From: Weissella fangxianensis
Lineage (GTDB): Bacteria; Bacillota; Bacilli; Lactobacillales; Lactobacillaceae
Direction: 5' to 3'
NCBI RefSeq assembly: GCF_024718545.1
Contig: NZ_JAMXDB010000010.1
Coordinates: 1-57,238 of the forward strand
DNA length: 57,238 nucleotides
Each line of letters starts with the position of its first letter. Positions within the stretch are counted from its first letter, which is position 1. The position numbers and the translations under genes are program-made. Under the pieces are notes generated by a model, which was given only the letters and a program-made list of their open reading frames with translations, was not told where the DNA came from and searched no databases. Shown piece after piece: positions 8,701-17,276 of the stretch.

Positions 8701-9936
8701 TTATGAAATACTCTTTTGACCTTTTGGAATCAACATCTTAAAAATCGTACCATGCGGTTTATTATCCAAGATTTCAATCGTACCACGATGGCCTTGCACG
8801 ACCCATTTAGCAATCGACAATCCTAACCCATGACCACCCGTTGAACGTGAACGAGCCTTGTCAATTCGATAGAAACGATCAAACAAGTGCTTCTTATCTT
8901 CTTCTGAAACACCTTTACCAGTATCCGCCACTGTCAACTTGACCCCACTACTTGTTGCTGCTGCAGCAATAGTGACGCTGGCACCTTCACCAGCATACTT
9001 TTGAGCATTATCAGTAAGAATCACCAACAGTTGACGTAGACGCTGGGCATCCCCAACAATCGGCAATGTTTCTGGGACATCAACTTGCAACGTTTGCTGC
9101 TTTTCATTAGCATTGTATTCATAAATGTCGCCAACTTCACGTACCGTCTTAGCCAAATCCATTTCTTCAAATTCAAACATCGGGATATCCGCATCGGCCT
9201 GTGAAAGGGTCAATAAATCTCCAGTTAAATGGTTCAAATGTCTAACTTCTGTCAGTGCATTGGCGACACTTTCGACTTGATCCATTACCGTATCATTTGG
9301 ATGTTCCAGCATACGTTCCAAATTATTTTGAATAACGGTCATCGGGGTTTTAAATTCATGCGCGGCATCAGCAACAAATGTCCGCTGCTGATTCCAAGAC
9401 CGCATAATCGGACGCATATTAGCTCTCGTTAATGCCATTCCCATCAATAATAGCGCTAATTCAGATAGCACATAAATCCAAAACAAACGCGTCTGATATG
9501 ATTCTACTAAATCATGTTCTGCAGTGACATCGACATAGGCCAACTCACTGCCCTTACGATTGAAGAAATACCAACTGCCTCGATATTCACGCAAATATAC
9601 ATGATTAGATTTAGGTAAATCCAACGTCTTTTTAAATGCGCCGACATAATCAGTAATCTGGGCCGTTTCATTTTGGACAACGGGTCGATCAAAGCGGTTT
9701 GCTTGTACATCAAAAGCACTTTCCACACGTGATTGGGCATTGCCATACATCACTGTTCGGAATTGACTAATTGAAAAGGAACCAATCAAAACGAAAACTA
9801 AAGTAAAGCCAACCACCATTAAAATAGTCATTTTAACCTGTTGTGACAACGAAGCGCGGATTCTTTGTAGCCACTTTGGTAGTTTTAATTTGTTAAAACA
9901 ATGGTGTTGCTTTTCAGCCAGTTTCGTTTTAGCCAT
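8701..9936 (-). CDS. ciaH: Sensor histidine kinase, CiaH-like
   Basis: Membrane sensor kinase of 411 residues, partner of the upstream regulator. Membrane segments lie near residues 36-56 and 151-172, framing an extracytoplasmic domain of roughly 95 residues. The H-box FVADAAHEFKTPMTVIQNNLE is near residue 193, the N-box ILTDNAQKYAG and the G-boxes ADTGKGV and GGHGLGLSIAKWVV follow. The ATG overlaps the regulator stop as TAATG, with GAGGA before it, indicating translational coupling. The CiaH name rests on the regulator's close match to CiaR and on gene order. CiaRH in streptococci responds to envelope stress and sugar state. Confidence 0.82.
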   Translation of the reverse strand: MAKTKLAEKQHHCFNKLKLPKWLQRIRASLSQQVKMTILMVVGFTLVFVLIGSFSISQFRTVMYGNAQSRVESAFDVQANRFDRPVVQNETAQITDYVGAFKKTLDLPKSNHVYLREYRGSWYFFNRKGSELAYVDVTAEHDLVESYQTRLFWIYVLSELALLLMGMALTRANMRPIMRSWNQQRTFVADAAHEFKTPMTVIQNNLERMLEHPNDTVMDQVESVANALTEVRHLNHLTGDLLTLSQADADIPMFEFEEMDLAKTVREVGDIYEYNANEKQQTLQVDVPETLPIVGDAQRLRQLLVILTDNAQKYAGEGASVTIAAAATSSGVKLTVADTGKGVSEEDKKHLFDRFYRIDKARSRSTGGHGLGLSIAKWVVQGHRGTIEILDNKPHGTIFKMLIPKGQKSIS

Positions 9937-10631
9937 TATTCCTCAGTCGTCGCGCTCAGTGTGTATCCCACGTTACGCAATGTTTTGATATTAACTTGGG
10001 CCTCCGCTTGACGCAAGTTCTTTCTCAAGTTAGACATGTAAACTTCGACAACCGTCAAAGATGTATCAGAATCAAATCCCCATAGTCGGTCAAAGATTTG
10101 ATCCTTGGTAACTATTTGGCCCACGTGTTGCACTAAGTATACTAACAGACCAAACTCACGACCTTGCAAACTAACTTCTGTATCATCAACTAACACCTTG
10201 TGTTGGTCCACATAAATTTGTACATTACCAACTTCCAATGCGCCATCTTGTCCAAGCACACCTGTATGACGTAATAACATCTTTAAACGTGCCAAAAGTT
10301 CTTCTTTATAGAATGGCTTCGTAATATATTCATCAGCACCTAAATCAAATCCTTGCATTTTATCAGCTATTTCACCCTTAGCTGTCAGCATCAGTACTGG
10401 CAAATTTGGAAACTGTTCTTTAGCCTTTTTCAAAATAGTAAAACCATCTTGTCCAGGTAACATCACATCCAAAACGACTGCATCATATACCCCTGACTCA
10501 ATTTCAAACCAGCCTTCATCACCATCGTGGACCTGAACAACTTCACCTAGGTCAGAAATTGTTTCTTTCACTGTATCATTCAACGCATAGTCATCCTCGA
10601 CAATTAATAATTTAACCGTATTTTCTGCCAT
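9936..10631 (-). CDS. ciaR: Response regulator, CiaR-like
   Basis: OmpR-family response regulator of 231 residues. The receiver begins VKLLIVEDDYALND, with the phospho-acceptor in AVVLDVMLPGQDGF and Lys in YITKPFYKEELLARL. The output domain contains FDRLWGFDSDTSLTVVEVY, a segment very close to that of streptococcal CiaR. Start ATG 10631 follows a GGGACGG sequence. It is the first gene of a two-gene operon with the kinase. In streptococci CiaR activates several small RNA genes and htrA through direct repeats; none was identified here. Confidence 0.88.
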   Translation of the reverse strand: MAENTVKLLIVEDDYALNDTVKETISDLGEVVQVHDGDEGWFEIESGVYDAVVLDVMLPGQDGFTILKKAKEQFPNLPVLMLTAKGEIADKMQGFDLGADEYITKPFYKEELLARLKMLLRHTGVLGQDGALEVGNVQIYVDQHKVLVDDTEVSLQGREFGLLVYLVQHVGQIVTKDQIFDRLWGFDSDTSLTVVEVYMSNLRKNLRQAEAQVNIKTLRNVGYTLSATTEE

Positions 10632-10767
10632 AATGTTACCGTCCCTCTTGCACTTGTTAGTTTTGTTATTTTCAATATAAACGCTGAACCTTAAAAACTA
10701 CCTATTTTCAACTTATTTATACCTTAAATATTTAAGGTTTATATCTCTCATTATAGAGCACTTGCTT

Positions 10768-10813
10768 GTACAAAAAAACAAACTGCTACCGAAGAAAACG
10801 GCACAGCTTGTTT
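10768..10813 (-). terminator. Terminator after the amino acid permease
   Basis: Imperfect hairpin pairing AAACAA...CTG...CCG (10776-10792) with its complement up to 10813, followed on the minus strand by a seven-base U-tract. It lies just after the stop of the permease at 10844. Confidence 0.7.
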
Positions 10814-10843
10814 AATAGTTAAAATTTATTAATTTGTAGACAT

Positions 10844-12199
10844 CTATTTCTTCTTACCAGCAAAATAACTGATCAATCCGATAATGATCCAAATACCTAA
10901 AATAATATATTCATAAGGCCAAACTAGAGAAACCGATGTACCCGGAATAATCGTTGATAACGCAATTAGAATCGCAATCACACCACCAATAACAGGTAGC
11001 GATAAATGCTTGTTACGAAATCCACCCTTCAAATCAGGGTACTTCTTACGAATGGCTAACAAGTTAAAGGCGTTGATTCCCCAGGCTAAAGCCGTTAGGA
11101 AACCACCGATATCCAAGAAGTAAGTTAACGCACCTTTTCCCATCCAGCCAAGTGACAAAACCAATACTAAGGTCATCACAATGGCACGACTTGGCGTACC
11201 ATGTTTAGGATGTACTTTTGCAAAATAACGTGGCAAAATATTCTGCTCAGCTAATGAATAAATCAATCGTGGCGCCGCTGAAAACAACGTCAAAAAACTG
11301 GTTCCTAATCCTAAGAAAGAAATAATAAAAGCCGCCGTACCAAGTAATGGGAAACCTTCTGCTTTAAAGGCATCGATCGTTCCCATTTCCATAGTTGCAG
11401 TACTTTGCCATGGATGAATCCAAGCTGAAGCTAAGAGCACTAATAGATAGTAAGCCGAGGCAATCATAATTGCCATCACGACAATGCGCCCAATTTTTCG
11501 TGCGGGGGTCTTCACCTCTTCAGCCATCACACCGATTGATTCCCAACCCGTCAAAAATGTCATTGCTGGCAAAATAAAGCGGAATATTTCAGGGGTTTTT
11601 GACTGATGATCATAGAATGCTGGCCAAAAATTACTTGGTTTACCATGGCTAAACCCAACAACTACCAACATAACACCAATGACGCCAAGGAGAATAAACA
11701 ACACAATTTGCACATTACTCGTCAGACTTGCTCCTCGATAATTAATCGCAAAGATAAATAATGTGATCAACACGCCTAACACTAATTCAGTATAATGAAC
11801 CTTCATCCCTGCAAATGAATATGCTGGGCCAGTCGCAATCTGCGGAATAATCTGTGACAGTAACATACTGGATGCCGTGACATAAAAGGCTAACGCACTC
11901 AGGTACGACCCGAGCAAAGCCCAACCGGCAAACATCCCACCTTTTCTACCAAAGGCCTGATACCCGTAAACAACTTCACCACCTGCTTTAGGGTAAATCG
12001 TTGATAACTCAGCAAATGACAGCGAAACCAGAACTGCTAACACTGCTGCCGCTAATAAACCAAAAATTTCTCCACCCGCACCATATTGGTGGAAAAACTG
12101 ACTATTTGTATAAATCCAACTACTACCAATTACACCACCAGCACCCAAGGAAATAATTCCGAATGTGCTAATACTTGGCTTAAGCCCATTTTGCGCCAT
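10844..12199 (-). CDS. APC-superfamily amino acid permease
   Basis: Integral membrane transporter of 451 residues with about 12 hydrophobic segments. The first helix region ISLGAGGVIGSSWIY holds the unwound Gly motif that binds the amino/carboxyl groups of the substrate. AELSTIYPKAGGEVVYGYQAFG is the conserved segment after TM2. Transport of an amino acid driven by protons or exchange is expected; the substrate cannot be read. Start ATG 12199 is chosen over the TTG at 12205 because AGGA lies 6 nt upstream. It is monocistronic with a terminator at each side, and no leader peptide was recognised upstream. Confidence 0.85.
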   Translation of the reverse strand: MAQNGLKPSISTFGIISLGAGGVIGSSWIYTNSQFFHQYGAGGEIFGLLAAAVLAVLVSLSFAELSTIYPKAGGEVVYGYQAFGRKGGMFAGWALLGSYLSALAFYVTASSMLLSQIIPQIATGPAYSFAGMKVHYTELVLGVLITLFIFAINYRGASLTSNVQIVLFILLGVIGVMLVVVGFSHGKPSNFWPAFYDHQSKTPEIFRFILPAMTFLTGWESIGVMAEEVKTPARKIGRIVVMAIMIASAYYLLVLLASAWIHPWQSTATMEMGTIDAFKAEGFPLLGTAAFIISFLGLGTSFLTLFSAAPRLIYSLAEQNILPRYFAKVHPKHGTPSRAIVMTLVLVLSLGWMGKGALTYFLDIGGFLTALAWGINAFNLLAIRKKYPDLKGGFRNKHLSLPVIGGVIAILIALSTIIPGTSVSLVWPYEYIILGIWIIIGLISYFAGKKK

Positions 12200-12378
12200 A
12201 AACAATCCTACCTTTCTAAACCTACCTTGAAGTATATGTCTAGCAACCCATTTTCTGTCCTAACTTACCTACTATATTAAAACATATCGCCTTGGGCACA
12301 TACCACTACTTATTGACCATCATACAATACATTTATTAAGACTTATTTTACCCGAAAAATCCATTAAATAGGACTTTC

Positions 12379-12436
12379 TTTAGAAAAAACCAAAAAATCC
12401 CGAAAACTTGCCAAACAATGTGGTCAGTTTTCGGGT
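12379..12436 (-). terminator. Terminator after the GNAT gene
   Basis: Stem of CCCGAAAACT at 12399-12408 with AGTTTTCGGG at 12426-12435, extended by CCA/TGG, with an A-rich tract on the left that is a U-tract in the minus transcript. Confidence 0.8.
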
Positions 12437-12466
12437 CAATAAACATATTAATTCTATTTTAATTCC

Positions 12467-12988
12467 CTATCCTCTACGGATAACTGCGTCAATTGACAAT
12501 GTTTGCATAGCCTGCAAATACTCCGTTGCCGTAACATCTTCCGTAGTTGCTAGCAGGTGGAAAATACCACCAGAATTTTCAGAAAGCAATTGCTTATCCT
12601 CAAATCCATTACGTTTATAGAAGGCATAACGCTTAACACGTTGCTCTTCATTTTCTGCTTGGTGGCCAGTCTGTTCAGCTTCCAGAATCAAACCTTTTGG
12701 GTACCGTTCTTTCAAAATAGCTAAAGCACGGCTACCATAACCCTTGCTTTGAATTTTTGCATCCATCGCGAAATATAGCACAAACGCTTTGTCCACACCA
12801 ATTTCACACAAATACAAAACACCAATTACCTGATCTTCATCAGTCACCACTTGCATCCTTGTGCCACTCTTTTGATCAGACATTGCAACTAGCTCCGCAA
12901 TGGGACGTTGCTCATATTCTGGGAAGGCCTCAAGGTAAATACGTTCCCAGTCTGCTTCAGTCTTTGGCGTAACATCAATGATTTCCAT
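12467..12988 (-). CDS. GNAT-family N-acetyltransferase
   Basis: Cytosolic acetyl-CoA-dependent acyltransferase of 173 residues. The acetyl-CoA-binding signature is VLYFAMDAKIQSKGYGSRALAILKERYP (Q/RxxGxG/A form QSKGYG). The later YAFYKRNGFED is the usual motif D/B end. The start ATG 12988 has GAGGTG 8 nt upstream. No neighbour indicates the substrate; the family acetylates amines ranging from antibiotics to protein N-termini. Confidence 0.85.
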   Translation of the reverse strand: MEIIDVTPKTEADWERIYLEAFPEYEQRPIAELVAMSDQKSGTRMQVVTDEDQVIGVLYLCEIGVDKAFVLYFAMDAKIQSKGYGSRALAILKERYPKGLILEAEQTGHQAENEEQRVKRYAFYKRNGFEDKQLLSENSGGIFHLLATTEDVTATEYLQAMQTLSIDAVIRRG

Positions 12989-13117
12989 TTTTTAACACCT
13001 CATTCTATCGACATAAATTATAAACTATCTACGATTATAACATGGATAGCCATTTATAAAAAAAGCGCGCGACAAAAAACGCCTTGGCGCTAATTTGTAA
13101 GTAATTTCTTTTAAGAA

Positions 13118-13155
13118 CAAAAAAATGGCTGGGACATTATTTTGTCCCAACCATT
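13118..13155 (-). terminator. Terminator downstream of menE
   Basis: TGGCTGGGACA at 13126-13136 pairs with TGTCCCAACCA at 13143-13153 with one mismatch; the A-tract at 13118-13125 gives a U-tract on the minus strand. It would end the men transcript about 200 bp after the menE stop. Confidence 0.65.
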
Positions 13156-13219
13156 CCGATTATGCTGTTAAATTACAATCCGCATAATCTATTTAGTAAT
13201 TATCTACTAAATTATACAG

Positions 13220-13259
13220 AACGTATCGCCCTTGTTTCCTTTTACAAGGGCGATACGTT
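13220..13259. repeat. 16-bp perfect inverted repeat without a T-tract
   Basis: Bases 13220-13235 are exactly complementary to 13244-13259, with an 8-base loop TTCCTTTT. Neither side has a T-tract, so it is unlikely to be an ordinary terminator. The outer ACGTATC motif recurs at 13285. Confidence 0.6.
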
Positions 13260-13352
13260 TCGTTGATTGTGTATATCTGCCAAAACGTATCACCCCCTTT
13301 CCTAGATTACCAATTATTATAGTCGCTCATTTAGAAAATTCAAGGATAATGC

Positions 13353-14804
13353 TTATTCTATTTCCAACGCGTCCGTAATCAAGTCGCGTAACTTGTGTCG
13401 TTGGACTTTACCACTAGCTGTGCGTGGGAAGTCTGTTGCCTTGTAAAAATGGGCGGGCACTTTATAATGAGCCAACATATCTCGTCCAAAGTCACGTAAA
13501 GCTTGTCGTGATAATGTTTGTCCATCCTTAAAGATAACAAAAGCCACTGGTACTGCGCCCCATTTTTCATCGGGCACACCAACCACCACAATTTGCTTGA
13601 TTTCATCTAATTTCGCATAAATTGATTCAATTTCGTCCGGAAAGACATTTTCACCACCTGATGAAATCATATCGCCCTCACGACCATCAATAAATAAGAA
13701 ACCTTCATCATCTAACCAACCCATATCACCAGTATCAAACCAACCATCTTCAAATGTGTTGGCGTACTTCTCGGGTTGATTTAAGTACCCCACTGCTAAC
13801 GTTGGTGATTTAATTTGAATACGCCCGTGCTGTTGGTCATCTTGATGAGCAACACGTATTGATACTGGGAACAATGGCTTACCAGCTGAACCAAGTTTCC
13901 GTTGCGCATTCGCTGCATCCAAGGCAATCACTTGTGAGGCTGTTTCCGTCATACCGTACGACTGCACGACCTCAATACCTGCTGCTTTTGCCCGTTGCAA
14001 GGTTGTTAAGTCCGTTGGTCCACCACCTAACAACATCGTGCGGAATTTTTCATGATAACGGGTATTGGCTGGCAACTCAGCTAATAGTTGTGTCAACATC
14101 ATAGGAACTACAGAAATGGTTGTCACTTCACCATTCAATAATGCATGATTAATCTCATGAACATCAAATTTTTTGAATAAGCGTACCCCCATACCATAGA
14201 TGAGCGAACGCATCATAATTGACAACCCGCTAATATGAAAGATTGGCACCACTGCCAACCAAACATCATCCGCCATAATACCCAAATTTAATGCTGAACC
14301 GACGGCTGAGTAAAAGTGATTGCCAAAGGTCTGCATGACCCCTTTGGGATTACCAGTCGTTCCAGATGTATACATAATTGATGTCACTGTATCTAAATCA
14401 AACTCGGCAACTGGTTCAATGAGCGTGGTTACTGGTAATTCTAATACTTCCGCAAATGATACTTGTTGATCGACTGATAATGCTAAGTCAAAATCATCAT
14501 CTTGGACAACTACCTGAACCCCTGCATCTTGTAATTGAAAATTAATTTCTCTTGCTGATAAACGTCGATTAATCAGCACGACTGTTTTCCCTAGTTGTTG
14601 GACAGCCAAAATCATCAAATAGCCTTGAAGTTGATTTGACGTAATCACCGCAATGCGTTCTTCATCTTGTGCAAATTGCGCTAATTGGGTTGCAATGCGC
14701 TGCACTTTTTCTTGCATCTGTGCGAAAGTTAATTTTGTTCCCTGATACTGAACGGCTAATCGATCAGGTGATAACTGGGCACGTTTTGTTAACCAATTTT
14801 CCAT
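13353..14804 (-). CDS. menE: o-Succinylbenzoate--CoA ligase MenE
   Basis: ANL-superfamily acyl-CoA ligase of 483 residues that activates o-succinylbenzoate with ATP and CoA in menaquinone synthesis. The AMP-binding P-loop TSIMYTSGTTGNPKGVMQTF is near residue 145, QSYGMTETASQV follows, then GWFDTGDMGWLDDEG. The hinge region is DGREGDMISSGGENVFPDEIE, and the catalytic Lys lies in PRTASGKVQRHKL at the C-terminus. Start ATG 14804 has AGAAGGA. The neighbouring menB gene upstream supports MenE over other CoA ligases. A hairpin with T-tract lies between menB and menE. Confidence 0.9.
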   Translation of the reverse strand: MENWLTKRAQLSPDRLAVQYQGTKLTFAQMQEKVQRIATQLAQFAQDEERIAVITSNQLQGYLMILAVQQLGKTVVLINRRLSAREINFQLQDAGVQVVVQDDDFDLALSVDQQVSFAEVLELPVTTLIEPVAEFDLDTVTSIMYTSGTTGNPKGVMQTFGNHFYSAVGSALNLGIMADDVWLAVVPIFHISGLSIMMRSLIYGMGVRLFKKFDVHEINHALLNGEVTTISVVPMMLTQLLAELPANTRYHEKFRTMLLGGGPTDLTTLQRAKAAGIEVVQSYGMTETASQVIALDAANAQRKLGSAGKPLFPVSIRVAHQDDQQHGRIQIKSPTLAVGYLNQPEKYANTFEDGWFDTGDMGWLDDEGFLFIDGREGDMISSGGENVFPDEIESIYAKLDEIKQIVVVGVPDEKWGAVPVAFVIFKDGQTLSRQALRDFGRDMLAHYKVPAHFYKATDFPRTASGKVQRHKLRDLITDALEIE

Positions 14805-14843
14805 AATATTCCTTCTATTATTTTTTTAAAGCAAACTAGAACA

Positions 14844-14885
14844 AAAAACTCGATAACTGACAATCATTTGTCACATACCGAGTCT
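14844..14885 (-). terminator. Terminator or attenuator between menB and menE
   Basis: ACTCGATAACTGACA (14849-14863) pairs with TGTCACATACCGAGT (14869-14883) with small bulges; the A-tract at 14843-14848 is a U-tract on the minus strand. It may reduce menE expression relative to menB. Confidence 0.7.
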
Positions 14886-14894
14886 TAATCTTTT

Positions 14895-15713
14895 TTATGG
14901 GAATTTTGGATACTTATTAAAGTCTGGTTGACGCTTTTCAAGGAAGGCATTCTTACCTTCTTTTCCTTCGTCAGTTGTGTAGTACAACATTGTGGCATCA
15001 CCAGCAAATTGTTGCAAACCAGCCAAACCATCTGTATCAGCATTCATGGCTGCCTTAATAAAGCGCAAGGCAGTTGGTGACTTTTGTAAAATGATATTTG
15101 CCCACTCGATGGTTGCTTCTTCAACTTCAGCCAAAGGAACCACACGATTGATCCAGTTCATATCATAAGCTTCTTGAGCGGTATAGAACTTGTTCAAGAA
15201 CCAAACTTCCTTTGCGCGCTTATGTCCAATAACACGTGCTAAGTAACCTGAACCATAGCCGGCATCAAATGAACCAACCTTGGGACCAGTTTGTCCAAAC
15301 ATGGCATTGTCAGCGGCAATCGTCAAATCACAAACTAATTGCAAAATGTTACCACCACCGACTGACCAACCCTTAACCATTGCAATGATTGGCTTAGGAA
15401 TAATACGCATCAAGTGTTGTAAGTCTAAAACATTCAAACGAGCAATGTGATCATGTCCAACATAACCACCATTACCACGTACTGATTGATCACCACCAGA
15501 TGAAAAGGCCTTATCCCCTTCTCCAGTCAAAATAATCACACCAATTGACGCATCGTCACGCGCAATTGAAAAAGCGTCGATCATTTCTTGAACCATATCA
15601 GGTGTGAACGCATTGTGATGGCGTGGATTATTCATGGTAATCTTAGCAATCGCATCAGCACGTTCAAAGAAAATTTCTGAGTATTCTTTAACTGTTGACC
15701 ATTCTACTGTCAT
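14895..15713 (-). CDS. menB: 1,4-Dihydroxy-2-naphthoyl-CoA synthase MenB
   Basis: Crotonase-fold enzyme of 272 residues, the standard MenB length, that closes the naphthoate ring by a Dieckmann condensation of o-succinylbenzoyl-CoA. The MenB-specific segments are [18 protein letters not shown] near residue 72, [21 protein letters not shown] with the oxyanion-hole Gly residues, and [21 protein letters not shown]. The start ATG 15713 has AGGAAG upstream at a long spacing. It is divergent from the thioesterase gene at 15846, so the two may share a promoter region of 130 bp. Confidence 0.95.
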   Translation of the reverse strand: MTVEWSTVKEYSEIFFERADAIAKITMNNPRHHNAFTPDMVQEMIDAFSIARDDASIGVIILTGEGDKAFSSGGDQSVRGNGGYVGHDHIARLNVLDLQHLMRIIPKPIIAMVKGWSVGGGNILQLVCDLTIAADNAMFGQTGPKVGSFDAGYGSGYLARVIGHKRAKEVWFLNKFYTAQEAYDMNWINRVVPLAEVEEATIEWANIILQKSPTALRFIKAAMNADTDGLAGLQQFAGDATMLYYTTDEGKEGKNAFLEKRQPDFNKYPKFP

Positions 15714-15845
15714 ATTTATTTTGCCACTTCCTATTTTTTATCTCTTATATGCTACTAATGCATTATAATCTTTTCTATTATTTTTTCCAAATTAATATTA
15801 AAATGATGATTGATTATATTCTATATTTAAATGCGAGGTATTACC

Positions 15846-16220
15846 ATGGATGCACTGAAATTTCTAAATGTTGCAAACGATCTGGTCACGACTGAAAAAA
15901 CAATCGTGCGTTTACCAATCACCGATAATATTAAGCAACCTTATGGCATCGTGCATGGTGGTATCAATGCTTTTCTTGCTGAAACTGCTGCCAGTTTAGG
16001 GGCCAAAGCTAGTTTGACTGAGCCAAATCAAGTGCCAGTTGGGGTCGATATTCATACTCATCATTTAAATGCAGCAAAAAATGGTACCTTGATTGCCGTT
16101 GCAACCCCTATCAAATTAGGTCACCGCATCCAAACTTGGACAGTCACAACCTTAATTGAAGAGACACAGCAACAGACATCAACATCGATTGTGACGGTGA
16201 TGATAACCACGCAAGGTTGA
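15846..16220 (+). CDS. menI: Hotdog thioesterase, probable DHNA-CoA hydrolase
   Basis: PaaI/4HBT-type hotdog-fold thioesterase of 124 residues. The active-site segment is QPYGIVHGGINAFLAETAASLGA, with the HGG and the acidic residue on the central helix. VGVDIHTHHLNAAKNGTLIAVA is the second typical block. Start ATG 15846 has GAGG 7 nt upstream; the in-frame ATG at 15831 overlaps this site and is rejected. Location next to menB/menE makes cleavage of 1,4-dihydroxy-2-naphthoyl-CoA the likely job, supplying substrate for MenA (at 53 kb). The assignment is by context, since the fold has many substrates. Confidence 0.78.
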   Translation: MDALKFLNVANDLVTTEKTIVRLPITDNIKQPYGIVHGGINAFLAETAASLGAKASLTEPNQVPVGVDIHTHHLNAAKNGTLIAVATPIKLGHRIQTWTVTTLIEETQQQTSTSIVTVMITTQG

Positions 16221-16458
16221 GTGATACTTTAAAGATTTTAGTTAGTCATACTTTCCAAGGCACAATCAGTGTTCCTGCTATGTAATATGTTACGATTAAA
16301 TAAATTGATACGGCTCAATAAAAGTTTTCAAATGTATGTATGAACCACAGGATTTGCCTAGCACAATGAACGTATGCGTCCTACTACTGGAGAAATGACC
16401 CGTGCTTATTAACCCGCTTCATTATTGAAGAGAACTGACTATCAGAAAGTGTTAACCT
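16221..16458. other. Intergenic region before the immunity gene
   Basis: No bacteriocin-like reading frame with a double-glycine leader was found in this 238-bp stretch on the plus strand. Short open pieces exist, such as one ending RMRPTTGEMTRAY at about 16415, but they have stops just upstream and no recognisable family. It may be debris of a lost bacteriocin gene. Confidence 0.3.
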
Positions 16459-16734
16459 ATGAAAAATAAAAACACTGCCTTACTCAATCAATTTGATATT
16501 GCAATTCAAGAAGTTGATGAAAATTCAAAATTAAGTAAGTTTTTAATCGAGTACCGAAACAAGTTACTCAACAACAAGCTTAAGGGAATTGAAATTTCTC
16601 AATTCATAGATGGAATTTCAAAAATCATCCGAAAAGATCATCAAAATGTTCCTCATTCTGTGCTCAAACTAATGTCAATGGTTCAATATCGAGGTATTTG
16701 GAATGGATTTGGCCTTGGGTTACGTATGTTATAA
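16459..16734 (+). CDS. Orphan bacteriocin immunity protein, enterocin A immunity family
   Basis: Cytosolic protein of 91 residues predicted to be an all-alpha bundle. The segments FLIEYRNKLLNNKLKGIEIS and the C-terminal VPHSVLKLMSMVQYR fit the immunity proteins of class IIa bacteriocins. Such proteins block the receptor, the mannose-PTS, from being held open by the bacteriocin. No cognate bacteriocin gene is adjacent, so it may protect against bacteriocins made by competitors. The ribosome site is weak (AGAAAG, about 9 nt upstream). Its AT content is higher than its neighbours'. A strong terminator follows. Confidence 0.72.
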   Translation: MKNKNTALLNQFDIAIQEVDENSKLSKFLIEYRNKLLNNKLKGIEISQFIDGISKIIRKDHQNVPHSVLKLMSMVQYRGIWNGFGLGLRML

Positions 16735-16812
16735 ACCCAGGACATGAGAGAATATTTGCAGTCTTTCAGGCAGCATCTATACGCTCAAGTTAACAAATAT
16801 ATAACAAAGCCT

Positions 16813-16849
16813 AAAAGGGTTGGGATACTTATTGTATCCCAACCCTTTT
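16813..16849. terminator. Bidirectional terminator
   Basis: A 15-bp perfect stem (16813-16827 with 16835-16849), beginning AAAAGGG and ending CCCTTTT with a T-tract. It separates the plus-strand immunity gene from the minus-strand PC4-like gene. Confidence 0.9.
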
Positions 16850-16926
16850 TGAATCCTAATAGATTTAATTTTATAATATTTCAAACATCTACTTGATGGC
16901 GTTTAGTACAAGAAGCAAGCACTCGC

Positions 16927-17253
16927 TTACATCTCGTCTAGGCGACCCCACTTGGGTTTATCATCGTCCGCATTATTTGACTGAGTCTCAACATCATCGT
17001 TACCCGTGACATCTGTTACAGGTGCATGTTCAGCTGCTAGTACTTTTGTTAACACATCATATAATGCAACAATTTCATCATGGGATAAGGTTAGTCCTTT
17101 TCCCATTTTGCTATTATCTGGTGACCATGATCGTAAATCAAATTTAGGTTTATTCTCACCCCATTGCACAAAGTTTAACTGTAGTTCCCAACCACTTTTA
17201 CTGGTTGATAATGCACCGAACTTTTCTAAAATATCATATGATAGTTTTGCCAT
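16927..17253 (-). CDS. YdbC/PC4-like single-stranded DNA-binding protein
   Basis: Small protein of 108 residues with the PC4-like fold seen in Lactococcus YdbC. The core is residues 1-75: SYDILEKFGALS, GWELQLNFVQWGENKPKFDLRSW and MGKGLTLSHDEIVALYDVL. The PC4 fold binds single-stranded nucleic acid. The C-terminal third is acidic and Asn/Asp-rich, probably disordered. Start ATG 17253 has an ideal GAGGAGG. It sits 23 bp downstream of the asparaginase stop, so may be co-transcribed. The cellular role in lactic acid bacteria is unsettled. Confidence 0.78.
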   Translation of the reverse strand: MAKLSYDILEKFGALSTSKSGWELQLNFVQWGENKPKFDLRSWSPDNSKMGKGLTLSHDEIVALYDVLTKVLAAEHAPVTDVTGNDDVETQSNNADDDKPKWGRLDEM

Positions 17254-17276
17254 TTGAACCTCCTCTGTGACAATAT

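Larger units (their letters stand above)
12989..13352. other. Intergenic region with several strong hairpins
   Basis: No gene is recognised in this 364-bp stretch. It holds three hairpins in a row: a terminator-like one (13118-13155), an 8-bp inverted repeat GATTATGC (13158-13165 with 13182-13189), and a 16-bp perfect one (13220-13259). A partial further copy of the ACGTATC...CCC motif lies at 13285-13298. An untranslated RNA or mobile repeat is possible. Confidence 0.5.
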
